In this document: positions 1-11,145 of the stretch, in pieces
Position numbering within the stretch: position 1 is the first letter of the stretch
How the letters are laid out: every line of letters begins with the position of its first letter
Assembly (NCBI GenBank): GCA_016648135.1
Contig: JADDOH010002088.1
Coordinates: 124,001-188,000, forward strand
Origin: Agrypnia vestita
Taxonomy: Eukaryota; Arthropoda; Insecta; Trichoptera; Phryganeidae
Direction of reading: 5' to 3'
Length of the DNA stretch: 64,000 bases
Notes under the pieces: model-generated
What the model was told of the DNA's origin: nothing
What the model saw: only the letters and a program-made list of their open reading frames with translations
The model's database searches: none
Program-made: the position numbers and the translations under genes

Positions 1-404
1 ATAGTGGGTGAGGATTCAAAGTGGGATTAAGCAGAATACATATATCGTTTAAGATCATCTCTATATATGAATAACAAGCGTTTGAGAATCATCAAAAAAA
101 GTAAAAATTTCTTGCAAATCTAAAAACCTATAACTTTGTTAATATTGAATATTTCTTAAATACCTTAATACGTATTCTAGATAATTAAGTGAACTTTATA
201 CCTATAAAAAAACATATTATGCCTACATACAAATATTAATTAAAACGTTGTTCTCTCTAGAACACTAAAAACGATTATTTTGCCGCGGCCTGTCGATTAA
301 TGCCTATATTTTTCTTAATTATTGTAAATAATGTTCAGTTTATTACTTTTATATAAGAACAAAGGGTCTATCTAAGTTATCATCCTAAAAAATTGCAGTC
401 TATC
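1..404. other. AT-rich sequence, nothing recognised
   Basis: No coding segment, RNA gene or clear repeat was seen. If the zinc-finger gene at 405-8230 (minus strand) ends where proposed, this is its 3' flank or 3' UTR. Confidence 0.4.
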
Positions 405-527
405 TTATACACTCTGATATAAATTAATAATAAAAACCCACATTTTCGTAAAAGAAAGCCGAATTATGCATTTGCAGTGAATGTGCCGCCTTAAATAAGT
501 CATGCTTCTTGTTCCCACTGCACGTGA
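405..527 (-). CDS. Probable last exon of the ZAD zinc-finger gene (degenerate fifth finger)
   Basis: Read on the minus strand, an acceptor ending ...AATAG at 528-530 opens an exon in phase 0, the phase left by exon 581-776. It encodes a finger helix (MTYLRRHIHCKC) and stops at 405-407. Joined to the CP that ends the previous exon, the spacing from the second metal-ligand position to the first His is exactly 12 residues. That second ligand is Arg (CGT) where Cys (TGT) is expected, one base away. The rest is a 20-residue hydrophobic tail. The exon is inferred from phase and finger spacing. It could instead be a decayed exon, with the true 3' end elsewhere. Confidence 0.42.
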   Translation of the reverse strand, partial: SRAVGTRSMTYLRRHIHCKCIIRLSFTKMWVFIINLYQSV

Positions 528-580
528 CTATTAGTTAGTTAGTAAATATAAGCTTGACATAAAATATAAATATTTCATAC

Positions 581-776
581 CGGACAAGAAACCTGTGTAG
601 AAGCTGTGTGTTGGAAACGCATGTGGTTACGTAAGATGGTCAACGAGCCGAGGGTCCCATGGCACAGGGGGCAAACAAACAGGTGGCCGAGCTCTAACGT
701 GTTGCAGGAGCCTCTATCATGCTGCGTCATGTGGGTCTCCAAGGCCTTTCGGTTCTTTAACTCTGCCGGACATTTT
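581..776 (-). CDS. Internal exon of ZAD zinc-finger gene: fingers 3 and 4
   Basis: The exon is 196 nt on the minus strand, between an acceptor (...TATTTAAG) and a donor (CCG|GTATGA). Its first base completes an Arg codon begun by the AG that ends exon 7368-8230, so the junction reads YQC-R-KCPAEL and restores a CxxC pair inside finger 3. Finger 3 then has 12 residues to His and an HxxxH. Finger 4 is CPLC, 12 residues, then HMRFQH. The last residues (SCP) start a fifth finger. It encodes 65 full codons. The exact CxxC reconstruction and frame make the exon call strong, although it contains no Met and is too short to be noticed as an ORF. Confidence 0.87.
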
Positions 777-1230
777 CTTAAATAGCAATTTTCTTTAATT
801 CAAGTTTTACGGTTTCTAATTCCCAAAAAACAATTTTGCAAATCATAAATACAAAGCGAATTATGTTGTTTAGATTTATTTATTCAACCCTCATTTATAG
901 CTGAAGAAAAATAAAGAATAGTATTGTTTTTTTTTCAATTCCTATTACTTCTTATTCGGCTGCTGCTGAGGAGTCAAAGATTAATCATTTTTAATTTGAA
1001 AATAACAGGTATTTATTTCATTACATTATTTTAATTTGGGAAAATAAAACAATGTAATGGAAAAATTATTTACATGGCTTCATTATTTGCCTTTTAAATT
1101 TATGCTAGGCATATCTTGCATGAAATTCAACTTATGACAAATGTATTGGAACGGAATACTGTTTGAGTCGGGAATTACCTGTTGATTGTTACTTTATTAA
1201 TGATTAAAATATCATAATACATGTATATGA

Positions 1231-1367
1231 AAAAAATAACAATCATAATCAGCACCTAAATATTGTTATTTAATTACATATACCATTTAATTACATATAC
1301 ATATACCAAAAAAATAATAATCATAATCAGCACCTAAATATTGGTATTTAATTACATATACCATTCC
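1231..1367. repeat. Two-copy tandem duplication of about 78 bp
   Basis: The words AATCATAATCAGCACCTAAA and ATTTAATTACATATACCAT recur in the same order about 77 bp apart, with few differences. It lies in an AT-rich intron and no function is suggested. Confidence 0.7.
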
Positions 1368-2249
1368 ACCATTATAATCATGTTAAGCTTTTAAAAAACA
1401 ATTAATTACAGCTTTCAGCATGAATAAAAAAATAAAAATAGAGTAACTGAGAGAAACATATGCACGCATGTTTATGCTAGAGCAGGCCGAAGAGACTCTT
1501 GTAATTGGGATAATGGGCAGAGTCTTAATTAATAATGTATTATTCTTTACGTATCATATTCTGTTAGTGTCTAATAAAAAAAAAAAAATATCAGTGATTG
1601 ACTCATATCACTAGTTAGAAGTTTCCATTTAGTACCCAAAACCAGACAAAGAATGATAAAATCATTTGGAAATACTACTCATTAAAATAAGATTACTGCA
1701 AGTCGTCATTCCCATTGGGATCTTAAGATTGTTATTCCTACACTTAATAGACGAGAATAAAAAAAAATACACGAGATGTAGGTGTAGGTATACGTCAGTG
1801 TTCATCGTACTCAAATAAGGAGATTTGTATATTTTAACATATCTTTCTCAAATTAAATACATTTATTTGCGGTGTCCAATATCTGCAATACCTTCAGTGA
1901 TTTCTCCAGGCAGTCTGATCTGACAGAGCTTCAAATGGATTACCAAAGTACCTATCGCAAACGTAACCTCTCAATTCTCATGTTTCGACTAAAATTACAT
2001 GAAATAAGTACTAATATTATAATAATAATTATAGTAAAACAATTATTTCATATGCATGTATTAATTTCTTCTCCTACAGCGTTCTGATGTAAAATTATGG
2101 CAAAATTGTCATTGGCACATTGAACTCGCATATACTTTGAAATTTGACAGATAACCATCATGTCTCGTTGCATTGTCTCCCTCTCAAGTAGAAATTGAAA
2201 GGAACAAACACCGAAGTACTGTTTATTTGTTATTTTTATTCTCATCTAA

Positions 2250-2520
2250 TCATCCGTATTCTGAACTAAGCAATATTGCTATTTCTGTATCTAGACAGTT
2301 ATTGTATAAAATTGTGATGCCATTTTTTTGACGTTGTATGTTTGACAGGTTTGAAATTAATGAATTCAATCAATTAGAAAGCTCATTATTCATAATTGTG
2401 AATAACTTAACATTTGTTTATGTTTGAAAGCTTTCTGATTGATTGAATTTATTAATTTCAAACATGTCAAACTTAAAACATCAAAATTGGCAGCAATACA
2501 AAGTTATACACACCAGTGGC
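2250..2520. repeat. Fold-back miniature element, family C, copy 1
   Basis: The block starts CCGTATTCTGAA and contains two facing arms (TGTTTGACAGGTTTGAAATT... and its complement ...AATTTCAAACATGTCAAAC). The same arrangement recurs at 42395-42712 and 51200-51527. The right terminus is missing here. It is non-coding. Confidence 0.72.
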
Positions 2521-4345
2521 GGTCGTTGACTTTTAAAAGAAGGGATGCTGGATGCTAAGTTTATACCTACCATCAAATATATAAATCCATAGACTAGCGC
2601 ATGCAACTAATAACAAAAATAGTCTGACAAATAAGCTTTATAAATCCTTTAAGCTACTCATCAACAATTTTCGATTCAATTTCATGCGTCAGCCTTACTT
2701 AGTTTAAAAAATCCATTACATATCAGAGTTTTCATTTACTTAAACTTAAGCTCGATTCGACGCTCTTTCTTTACAAAATCGTTGTAAAATTTTGTCTTCT
2801 CTTTTAAAAACAGTAGGAGTGTTTTCTCAATATAAATGATAGCAAGGGAAAAAAATCAGGTTTCACCTAGTGCGCTTCGGTTGTACGTTTTAGTCCTTTT
2901 CATTGTGGAAAATTCATTGAGGAAAATTGCAGGTATGGTAAAGATAAGATAATATTATGTTGTTGAGAGCACTCGTGTGTCCTTTTCTAGCTCTTGAAAC
3001 CGTTAAATCCGTGCTTATTCCACACGTTAGTATTATTATTTTCATTTCAAAATATAAGACACAGCAAGCAAAATAATTTGGAGAATCTAGCACAACCACA
3101 AATTCAAGAAAATATTTTAGAAATTATTTATTTCCTGACTTCCTGATTATTGGAATCGGTTTTCCTTCAGAGTATCTAGAATATGATTTTTTCGCAAATG
3201 TCGAGATACAAAAAAACGCATTAACGATTCAATTATGCATACACACAATTCAATACTTTCGTTTACAGTGTTAGAACACGTTGGTGAAGAATCCATGTTA
3301 TTTTCTGTAGTTATTCATTTTTTATTTAAATGATTATTTAAACAGATAATTGAAGGACACTCAATGTTTCAATAATTCGGTTTCAAGTAAGTATTCAAAT
3401 TCACCATTTCCACCCATCAAATACGTCACACAAACAAAATCCTCAAAACAATCTGCTTGTTTCGTAATATGTATGGTTATAATATCTCAGCTCTCGGCTA
3501 TGTTCGACTGTCCTTGGGTGACTCCGTTGGATGCTGTTGTCAAATGCTTATATACTATCCGAAGATCCCGACAAGCAGAAATGAATGCGCATGCGCGAAA
3601 ATTGAATATTTTAAACTTTGTGTGGATATGGAATTTGTCACAGATTCCATCGGTGGCTGTGTTTACGTGATTCATAGATGTTCAATGTTGAGAAAGTGTA
3701 TGTAAGTCGCTCCTGTTACAACTGTTTTCTAAAATACTGGACTAATTTATGTTCTGGAGTGCTGTATTCGGCTAGAAACAAAAAGTTCAAAGCTTTTTGA
3801 CTCTAGAACACAAGGGATGCAGAGCATCCAAATCATGTATGAAGCGACCGCGCCTGATACATACCTGTCAAGATCTGACATCCCAATGCTGCTATTTTCA
3901 GAATAGTACAAATTAGTGTTAGGATAACAATCTTAAGATCCCAATATCGCTATATTCAGAATACGGCCAAATGTTGGATCTGGCCTCGTTTGTAAGATGC
4001 TGTCACTTAAGGAGAGAGAACTCATGTGAATATACAGTCGAACTCGGTTATAAGGAGCGCGACGGGACCGACTAAATTTGCTCCTTATAGCTGGGACTCC
4101 TTATATCCGGGATAGGTAAATTTCGTGCGTAGTTTTTAAAATTAATACTCTGAATACTATATAATTGGACTATTATAGAATATCTAAAATTTAATGTACT
4201 TGTATAGCTTACCTTAATTTATTTATAAAAAAATGTCATTAGGTAGGGTAGGCAGAGATGACACAAACACATAATTTAAATGAAACATTTTAATGATTTA
4301 ATTTAAAAAACCAACAAATATATATGTATGTACTTAATAATTCAA

Positions 4346-6176
4346 TCACAATTTTTTAATAAATTTTTCAATACTAGTTTGCTTGAAAGATTTAACTTTA
4401 ATGTTTCTTAAATTTCCCCTTAAAACACTTAGTGCGCGAAATGTTTCATTATTTGTCTCGTTCATTGCAAAAAAGTCTACAAACAAGTCCATTGCATCAT
4501 GAGCTTGGGTAATGTGGAATAATCCAAGACTATGGTCCCGTTGTTCATACAATGAAAATAAGTATTTCACTATATAATTTAATGTCCTGTTAATTTAATC
4601 TAACTAAAATAATCGTAATCTAAATTAAACAAACCAAACCTAATAACCTAACCTAACCTCATATATTGCCTATGAAATGTCAAAATATGCAGTGCATTTT
4701 TCGAAATATTAAAGTGTAATATCTTATTTAATACTTACTTTTTAAATGTAAATTATCTTTCATTTTGTTATTAGCACATTCAATAATATAGTGAAATAAT
4801 CATTTTCGTTTTATATGCAATGGGATCATTATCTTGGATTTAGCCGGTAATGTTTGGCATAGGCTTCGAATTCACAGTTTCACATTCATTTGTCACATCA
4901 TCATCATCACAGTCATCATCTTTGTTGAGCACAGCATCTACGATATCACTTTCTGTAAGTTGTTCTGTATGTTATTATCGAAGCAAACAATATTGTTGAT
5001 TTTTAGCCACTCCGATAGAGGTAAGTTATCTTCGTCGTTTTCTTCTTGTAAATCGTTTATGACATTTTATCTTAATTTTAATTTTGATTTGATGAAGCAA
5101 TTTGATATGGTAGCCGATGAAACATTGTTCCATGCGTCATTCAAAAAATTTACGGCATCTAATATCGATAAATTCTCGTTTAATTTCTTTTCTCGTTGGT
5201 TTATAAGGTGTAAAACTGCAAATCTTTTATAAAACCCCTTCAAACATTTTATTACACCCATATCCATTGGTTGTAAAATTGAAGTTGTATTGGGAGGCAG
5301 AAACACAAGCTTAATATTGGATAAATTTTCCATTTTTGGGTGCACAGGACAGTTATCCACTAAAAGTAAGATTTTTCGTTTCTTCCTGAAAAGTTCATTG
5401 TTCCAGTTAACAATGTACTGTCGAAAAATCTCAGAGGTCATCCATGATTTCTTGTTTGCCGTATAATTAAGAGGGAGTCTCTTTATGTTCTTAAAACATC
5501 GAAGTTTCAAAGATTTTCCGATAACAAAAAGTTTTCTTTTGTCTGTCCCAGTCATGTTGGCACAAACCATCACTGTCAGACGAGTTTTCGATTTTTTTCC
5601 ACCAATGCACTTTTCACTTTTAAATTTAAATGTGGTATCAGGTGTCATATTATAAAAGAGTCCTGTCTCGTCAGCGTTGTAGATGTCTTCGTCATTGAAA
5701 CTCTGCCCCAATTCTGACCAAACGCTTTCAATCCAGTCACTTGCCATTACAGAATCAGTAGATGCTGCTTCTCCATTAACTTTTGCATAAACAATATTAT
5801 GGCGATTTTTAAAACGATCCCGCCATCCATTGCTACATTTAAAGTCATTTCTTCCAAATTATTTTGCAAATTTTTCCGCTTGCACTTTAAGTATTGGCCC
5901 GTCGATGGAAAATCCAGTGGATCTTTGGGTACAGAACCATTTTAACAATGCTTCGTCAACGTCAGTAAGTTCACACTTTCTAAATTTTTTTGATTGTGTT
6001 AAGTTATTTTCAAGAGCAGCAAAATAAACATCCTTATTTTTCCAGAGCGATGAAACTGTAGAAGAGGATAGTGAAAACTTTTTACAGACTTCGGAATTTT
6101 TGGCGCCGCCTTCCATTTCACGAATAATTTCGACTTTTTCGCGAACCGAGAGACACTTTCGTTTGTTAGTGGACAT
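4346..6176 (-). pseudogene. Tigger/pogo transposase (CENP-B HTH plus DDE_1), broken
   Basis: Translation starts at 6176 with an N-terminal CENP-B-like helix-turn-helix (KRKCLSVREKVEIIREME). One in-frame TAA at 5859-5861, after residue 105, interrupts it. The same frame continues to 5067 with the catalytic core: an acidic residue in YNADETGLF, the pair in LLVDNCPVHP, and the third in LQPMDMGVIK, a DDD-type triad. Reading then shifts frame through an acidic stretch (DDDCDDDD, near 4890-4920). The C-terminal piece typical of the family (AMDLFVDFFAMNETNNETF) lies at 4346-4570, possibly after a small intron-like gap. One nonsense codon and at least one frameshift mean it is not functional now. The low damage points to fairly recent activity. 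Confidence 0.9.
4640..4662. repeat. Short telomere-like words (CCTAA)n
   Basis: Three near-contiguous CCTAA units lie inside the Tigger element. TTAGG is the usual insect telomere unit, but this run is too short to imply telomeric origin. Confidence 0.35.
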
Positions 6177-6664
6177 GTTTCCGATAGAAAAATTCGAGTT
6201 TAACTGATTAGGCTTTTAAATGCTAATACAGTAAACTGCATAAAATAAACTGTGACTTCAAACATTTTGGAAACCCCCAATAATCGGAGTTATATGACCA
6301 ATATTCTCGACTTTCAGTTCGTCGGCATCCTTATCAAAGGAATGCCGACTATTGTTTGCCTACACACGTGTCATTTTCGGACACATTTGTGTACATCACA
6401 AAATGAACCCTAATTAAGTGCGAGCCGCTTTAAAAGCAAAGTGAACAAGTTTATTGTTTTGAGTACGTATTTGGTATTTTTCTGTAACCCCAAGCAAATA
6501 TGTATGCAGTTTTTAAAATTTGCTCCGTATATCCGGGAATCGCTCTCCTTATAACCGAGAACGATTGTATGGAAATATGCGAAAATCAAAATGAATTCAT
6601 AGTTTTGCTCATTATAGCCGAGATCTTCTTATACCCGAGCTGCTTATAACCAGGTTTGACTGTA

Positions 6665-7367
6665 TTTCACCTGAGATATTTCATGTGAATATATTTCACT
6701 TGTGGGAGAAAAGAAATTACTGGAATATTCCTTTAATATGATATATTGCCTGCCCAACATAACTTGGTGTGCGGCAGGATTGGAACTGAAACCCGCCCCG
6801 GCGGCAACCCCTCGCCCTGTAATTTAGTACAATTTTGTATTTACTCGGGGCTGTGGCATCTTGATTACCAATATACACTGAATTATTATGTCCAAAACAG
6901 CCAAAACAGTCTAGGGTGGTGCAAGAACAATTGCCAATGAAGTATTAAAAGTTTTGCGAAGCTGAAAAAGCAAATAATGAACCGATATTACTGTCTGACA
7001 GATAGAGCGGCCGCCGCGGAGCGCGCTGTTACCCGACCAAATTTATATTGAAGGCTCTTCAGTACATTATGTATTGTGTAATAAATTTACAACCTGGCAA
7101 CTTCTGTTTCGCGACAGGGGCGACCTCCCTCGCACGCCAAGTTATCGTGGTGGAACTCTACTATAGGATACACTAATCTTATAACAATAGAATCATTTTT
7201 CATTCAACCGGTGTCTTTCTTGTATACACAGGACACAATGCTGGGCACAGGAAGAACTTATTTTACTAAATCTAATCATAAAATATACCTATCAGTAACA
7301 CCTTCAACTATATCTTGGTATTGAATTCTGTATGCCTTGAATATAATACAACAAAACCTTGCGCTAC
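6665..7367. other. Intronic sequence with a GC-rich patch
   Basis: A GC-rich patch at 6780-6850 (GAAACCCGCCCCGGCGGCAA) and another at 7005-7160 stand out from the AT-rich background. A related GC-rich word (GCCGCGGAGGAGCG type) occurs near 17665. No gene is supported. Confidence 0.3.
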
Positions 7368-8230
7368 CTGCACTGATAAGTAGATCCTGGCGGCATTTTC
7401 GGGCAGTATTTTTTCTCGTGCTGAAGCCTCATAGCTCTCTTGTCAAATACTTTTTCGCATCCATGGCACGTATAATCTCCCTTTCGCATTTCCCCATGCA
7501 CATCCGCCATATGCGACATTAATGCACCCTTACTTGGAAATCTTCTTTCACATAATAAACACCCGTAGAACGTCAAATCATCTGAAGCCATTTTAAGACT
7601 GGCGCCATTGTTTTCCAGGAATTTTTTTGGAGAACAACTTTTTCTCCGTCCACTCAGTTTTTTTAAATTTACATTCTCATCATCGCCACTATCAATCTGG
7701 CATTCATCATTGGCATTTTCTGAAGGATCTTTTTGTTCAATTTTTATAGTAGGGTAATGGTCTTCCAGTATCTTAATGTTAGGAGGCTGCTGTAGAATCT
7801 CAATGTTCTTTACATCGGAGAGCTCGTCATCAAAATCCATTTTTATTTCAGATTTTACTTCAATAAATGGAATTTCCACTTTTATTGCATTATCTTTCAT
7901 TTCTTCTTTTGCATGCTTCAAAATTTCTCTCAATTTGACATCAGCTTTCTCACTCAGGGTCTTAATGTGGAAAGCCATTTGGATAACGTCCATGCACGTT
8001 TCACATATTTTATCAGGCATGTCTTCGTTTCTTCTGATTGTTAATCCCAAGCACTTTCTTATTTTCTCAACAAGATCTTCCGGAGACAGAGAACTCGGAC
8101 ATTTGAATATCGACTGCAGACTCGACTGGGACAAACATACCCTGCAAACTTTATCAAAATCTGATATGGACGGACATTCCTGCAATTCAGTTTTTATAAA
8201 CTCTGTCACGTCAAACATATTTAAAACCAC
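7368..8230 (-). CDS. ZAD C2H2 zinc-finger transcription factor, first coding exon
   Basis: This exon encodes 287 residues plus two bases. Residues about 25-100 form a ZAD (zinc-finger associated domain, a dimerisation module of arthropod zinc-finger proteins) with its Cys pairs in VCRVC and ICETC. Residues 100-210 are an acidic/lysine linker with SUMO-like IKxE words (VKSEIK, IKIEQK). Finger 1 (CLLC...HMADVH, C2H2) and finger 2 (CHGC...HEKKYC, C2HC) follow. The exon ends inside finger 3 at a donor AG|GTAGCG; reading on gives an immediate TAG, so the apparent 288-residue ORF end is an artefact of reading into the intron. The start is Met 8230, with a second Met four codons later. The role is probably a nuclear DNA-binding regulator. 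Fingers 3-5 lie at 581-776 and 405-527, giving about 393 residues in all. Targets cannot be predicted. Confidence 0.92.
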
Positions 8231-8390
8231 ACATAAATAAAATAAAATGTTTTGATTATTTTCGTCCTATTTTAGACAAACGTCACAGATTGAGGAGGCT
8301 ATAAGTAGAGACGCGCAAAAAGTATCGACACTTTTGGGTATCGATACTTTTTAATCGATATAGATACTTTTACTCAAGGAGTATACACTC
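8231..8390. other. Upstream region of the zinc-finger gene with a TATCGAT-rich patch
   Basis: About 160 bp 5' of the zinc-finger start. Positions 8318-8375 contain several TATCGATAC-like words, the same vocabulary that fills the hAT miniature at 25154-25532. No convincing TATA/Inr pair was picked out. Confidence 0.35.
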
Positions 8391-9348
8391 TCACTGGGGT
8401 GGTTTCTAAATGTCCACCCCTCAGAGGGCAGATCTCCGGCTAGCTTGCCGTTCTGTAGTGCAATAAAACTTACAAATTACTTGGGGATGGTCACTATCGA
8501 ACGGTGGCGGGAATTGGAATGAATAAAATTTAATTTATACATAGGTATTTATACATTATCAAAATTTATTTATATCGTACAAACTGCACAAATGTTTCTT
8601 ACGCTAACCTATAATCTAACCTTATTATCTACTTTAATCCTAGAGACTTCGTCGCTGCATGGGAGTCGGGGCACCTCCGGTCCGGAAGTTAGCGGGCCGA
8701 GCTTTCTCGGCGCCGCGGCCGCCCTGCAGTCTGTTCCTTGCATCTCCGTCGTCTGCGTTCAGAGGCTTGGATCGTCTCCAAAGCCATCTGTCGTCCTTGT
8801 CGGCGATGGACCTCCACGGTCCGCGAAGGCCGGCATCCGTTGCCAGGTGGTTGATTGCTTCCGGTCCAACCGGATCTCGAACTCACTATCTAAATTCCAC
8901 TTCCACTGACATGGACCGTTCCGGCTTCGCAATTGTTGAAGCCGGTATGTCAATCTCTCTAGGCTTAGCTCTTCCGTCAGCTGTCCCATAGCTGACGGCA
9001 GCTATCTATTTCACTTCCGATTGATCTTCCATTAATGTTCAACTTTCAATTGGTTTGAACTAACTCCTTCTTATTCTCGACTAAATCCCCTTCCATCCCA
9101 CACTCTCACTGATCAGTCTGATCACTCTTTGATCACTCTTGTTCATTCTTGTTCACTCTCTGATTACTGCCTTTTCCGGCGCAGCATCCGGCCTTTTATC
9201 TTCGGCCATCAGGGCGGATCTCTGCCAGTTTCCTTGGCCCGATCTTCCTTCTCGGGGTTGGTCAATCGGCGTCACCTCGGTGTCCAGAAAGGCAGCCATT
9301 GCTTGGTGACAACTTCATACCTGGCCCCGCCTCCCCGCCTGAGTCATT
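8391..9348 (-). other. GC-rich LTR-like block
   Basis: The block has abrupt compositional edges, is rich in CCGG/CGGC words and lacks a long meaningful ORF. On the minus strand a TATA-like word (ATAAAAGGCCGG, near 9190) precedes the GC-rich leader. It would be downstream of the minus-strand gypsy gag-protease at 11146-12398, where a 3' LTR belongs. Without a second LTR or a target duplication the identity stays open; it might instead be the 5' part of the R1-like element that follows. Confidence 0.3.
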
Positions 9349-11108
9349 TTCTGATGGACTCGATACAAGATTACAAGGGTACAATGATTGCGAAGAATGT
9401 ATGGAAATATGCTAGAGATGAAGTACTGTTTGTAATGAACGAGTGTATTAGATTGGGGCATTTCCCCACTGTATGGAAGAAAGGCGCACTCTGTGTCATA
9501 CCTAAGGGGAACAACAAACCAAGGTCAGATCCAGGTGCGTATCGCCCAATCACGCTCCTTCCCGTTTTTGTGAAGGTGCTTGAAACGGTGATACGCAATA
9601 GGCTTGAGAGCAATCTCTCGTCTGCCTGCGACCGGCAGTTTAGGTTCGTCCGGGATTTGTCCACGGAGTGTACAATGATGTATGTACAGGCATGGAAGAG
9701 AAACTGTGAGGAGAAACATGCCTTGGAAATATTTCTGGACATTTCTGGAGCATTTGATAATGCCTGGTGGGAGATGATCCTCGCTAAGCTGAAAGTGTGA
9801 TGTTGCCCCGAGATATCTGTTTGACATGGTCAAGAGCTACCTCAGTGGCCGCGCTGCCACAATCAACTAGGCGGGGCTGTCGAGCACCAGACAGACCAAT
9901 ATGGGTTGCTCACAGGGTTCGGTCCTAGGACCGACACTGTGGAATATCCTTTTCGATGACATTCTCATGCTCCCTTTGCCCGAGGGGTGTAATATCGTAG
10001 CCTACGCATATGACGCCATGTTATTCATGTCAGGTCGGAGCCGTACAATGATAGAAGAAAGGGGCACTAGGTCGATTGAGTTAATTGTGGAATGTTGTGC
10101 TAGAAACAAGTTGGCTCTGGAGCCCGACAAAATAGTGGCCTTGATGATGAAAGACGGTTTGAGCCATGAAAGGAACCCGGTGATTAAGATGGGAAGTAGG
10201 AGCATTAAATTCTAGAGACAAGTTAAATGGCTCATGTTAAGGCCACTGCCGATTGAGCGAGGGACTTCTTCGCCTCGATGAAGAGACTAAGTATGGCTGA
10301 TTGGCAGGTCACATATGCTGCCGAAGTTTGGGCGCATAGGCTGAGTACCAGAATAGTATCCGCAGCTATGAACAGGGGTCAGAGAGTACCCTTTCTGGCG
10401 CTCACTGGGGCGTATCGGACTGTGTCCGGTGCTGCCCTTCCGGTGCTGGCGGGGGTGCTCCCTGCTGATTTAGAGGTGTTGGAGTCCAGCGCCCGTCGAA
10501 GTCTCAGACGGGGTCAGGAGGTTGACTACTTCGGTAGAACCTTCAGGCTCTCGGATGCGGTGCGACACCAGGAGTTGGGTCGGCGTTTAAGAGAAATTTC
10601 GATTGAAAGATGACAAGAGTGATGGGACACGACTACCACCAGCAAATGGACTTATTCCTTCTTCCCGAGGGTGGCCGTGAAGGGTAAGGGCAGGGGATAT
10701 TTTCCGTCGCTGGATCACTATACTACTCAGCTGCTATCGGCTCACGGGGAGTTCAGGTTGAAGTTGTTTGATCTAGGACTCGCTGCTGACCCTTGGTGTA
10801 CTTGTCGTCGGGTGGCTCAGACGGCGAAACATATCCTCTGGGATTGTACGATTATGAATGATGCGAAAGTAGATATGCTTGAAGGTTTGACTGAGTTTCG
10901 GATGAATGAAAGAGGGCGACCGTGTAACGACGTCCTCGTAAAGAATGCGAGGAATTTTGGGTGCTTCAGACAGTTCACTCGTATGTGGGTGTCTCGCTGG
11001 GAAAATTTTCTGCCGGCCCTGTGCCTTCCTAGTCGGATATCACATTGTGTTTTATTTTTGTATTGTTTTTTTTCTTTTCCCAACTACGGGGTTGTCAGTC
11101 TGATTTGA
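9349..11108 (+). pseudogene. R1-clade non-LTR retrotransposon reverse transcriptase, degraded
   Basis: Reverse-transcriptase blocks appear in order across frameshifts. First come GAYRPITLLPVFVKVLE and the palm block LDISGAFDNAWW, ending at 9800. Next is GCSQGSVLGPTLWNILFDD with the catalytic box decayed to AYAYD, where family members have a Y/F-ADD core (9901-10215). The C-terminal region follows, with GAYRTVSGAALPVLAGVLPADL (10278-10613). Last is a Cys/His tail, WCTCRR...HILWDC (10671-10870). This order and wording are those of the R1/TRAS group. No 5' ORF, poly(A) tail or target duplication was found, so it is 5'-truncated and old. It lies head-on against the gypsy relic to its right. Confidence 0.85.
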
Positions 11109-11145
11109 GTCATCCTCTGCCGCCTCCTGTGGGATTCGTCTTCTT

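Larger units (their letters stand above)
4035..6662 (-). mobile_element. Complete pogo/Tigger-like DNA transposon (2.6 kb)
   Basis: The left end reads CAGTCGAACTCGGTTATAAG and the right end, on the other strand, CAGTCAAACCTGGTTATAAG. Both are flanked by TA (4033-4034 and 6663-6664), the target used by Tc1/mariner/pogo elements. Inside each end are three or more copies of a word like CTCCTTATAnCCGGGA, in the style of subterminal transposase-binding repeats. The interior carries a broken transposase on the minus strand. The 5'-CAG end, TA duplication and Tigger-type coding capacity agree. The element sits wholly inside the zinc-finger gene's intron, in the same orientation as the gene. Confidence 0.93.
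777..7367 (-). other. Intron of the ZAD zinc-finger gene
   Basis: The donor is AG|GTAGCG at 7366-7368 and the acceptor lies at 777-778. About 2.6 kb of the 6.6-kb intron is the Tigger element at 4035-6662. The rest is AT-rich, with a small tandem duplication (1231-1367), a fold-back miniature (2250-2520) and short pieces of the same family around 3880-3970. No further zinc-finger exon was seen in it. Confidence 0.75.

Noticed and set aside
2914..3705. Several 60-106-codon ORFs on both strands
   Set aside because: They overlap one another, have no domain-like pattern and lie within the AT-rich intron of the zinc-finger gene.
8592..8991. Overlapping GC-rich ORFs on both strands
   Set aside because: ORFs open in four frames at once because of GC-rich composition; no recognisable domain. 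Treated as part of an LTR-like block.
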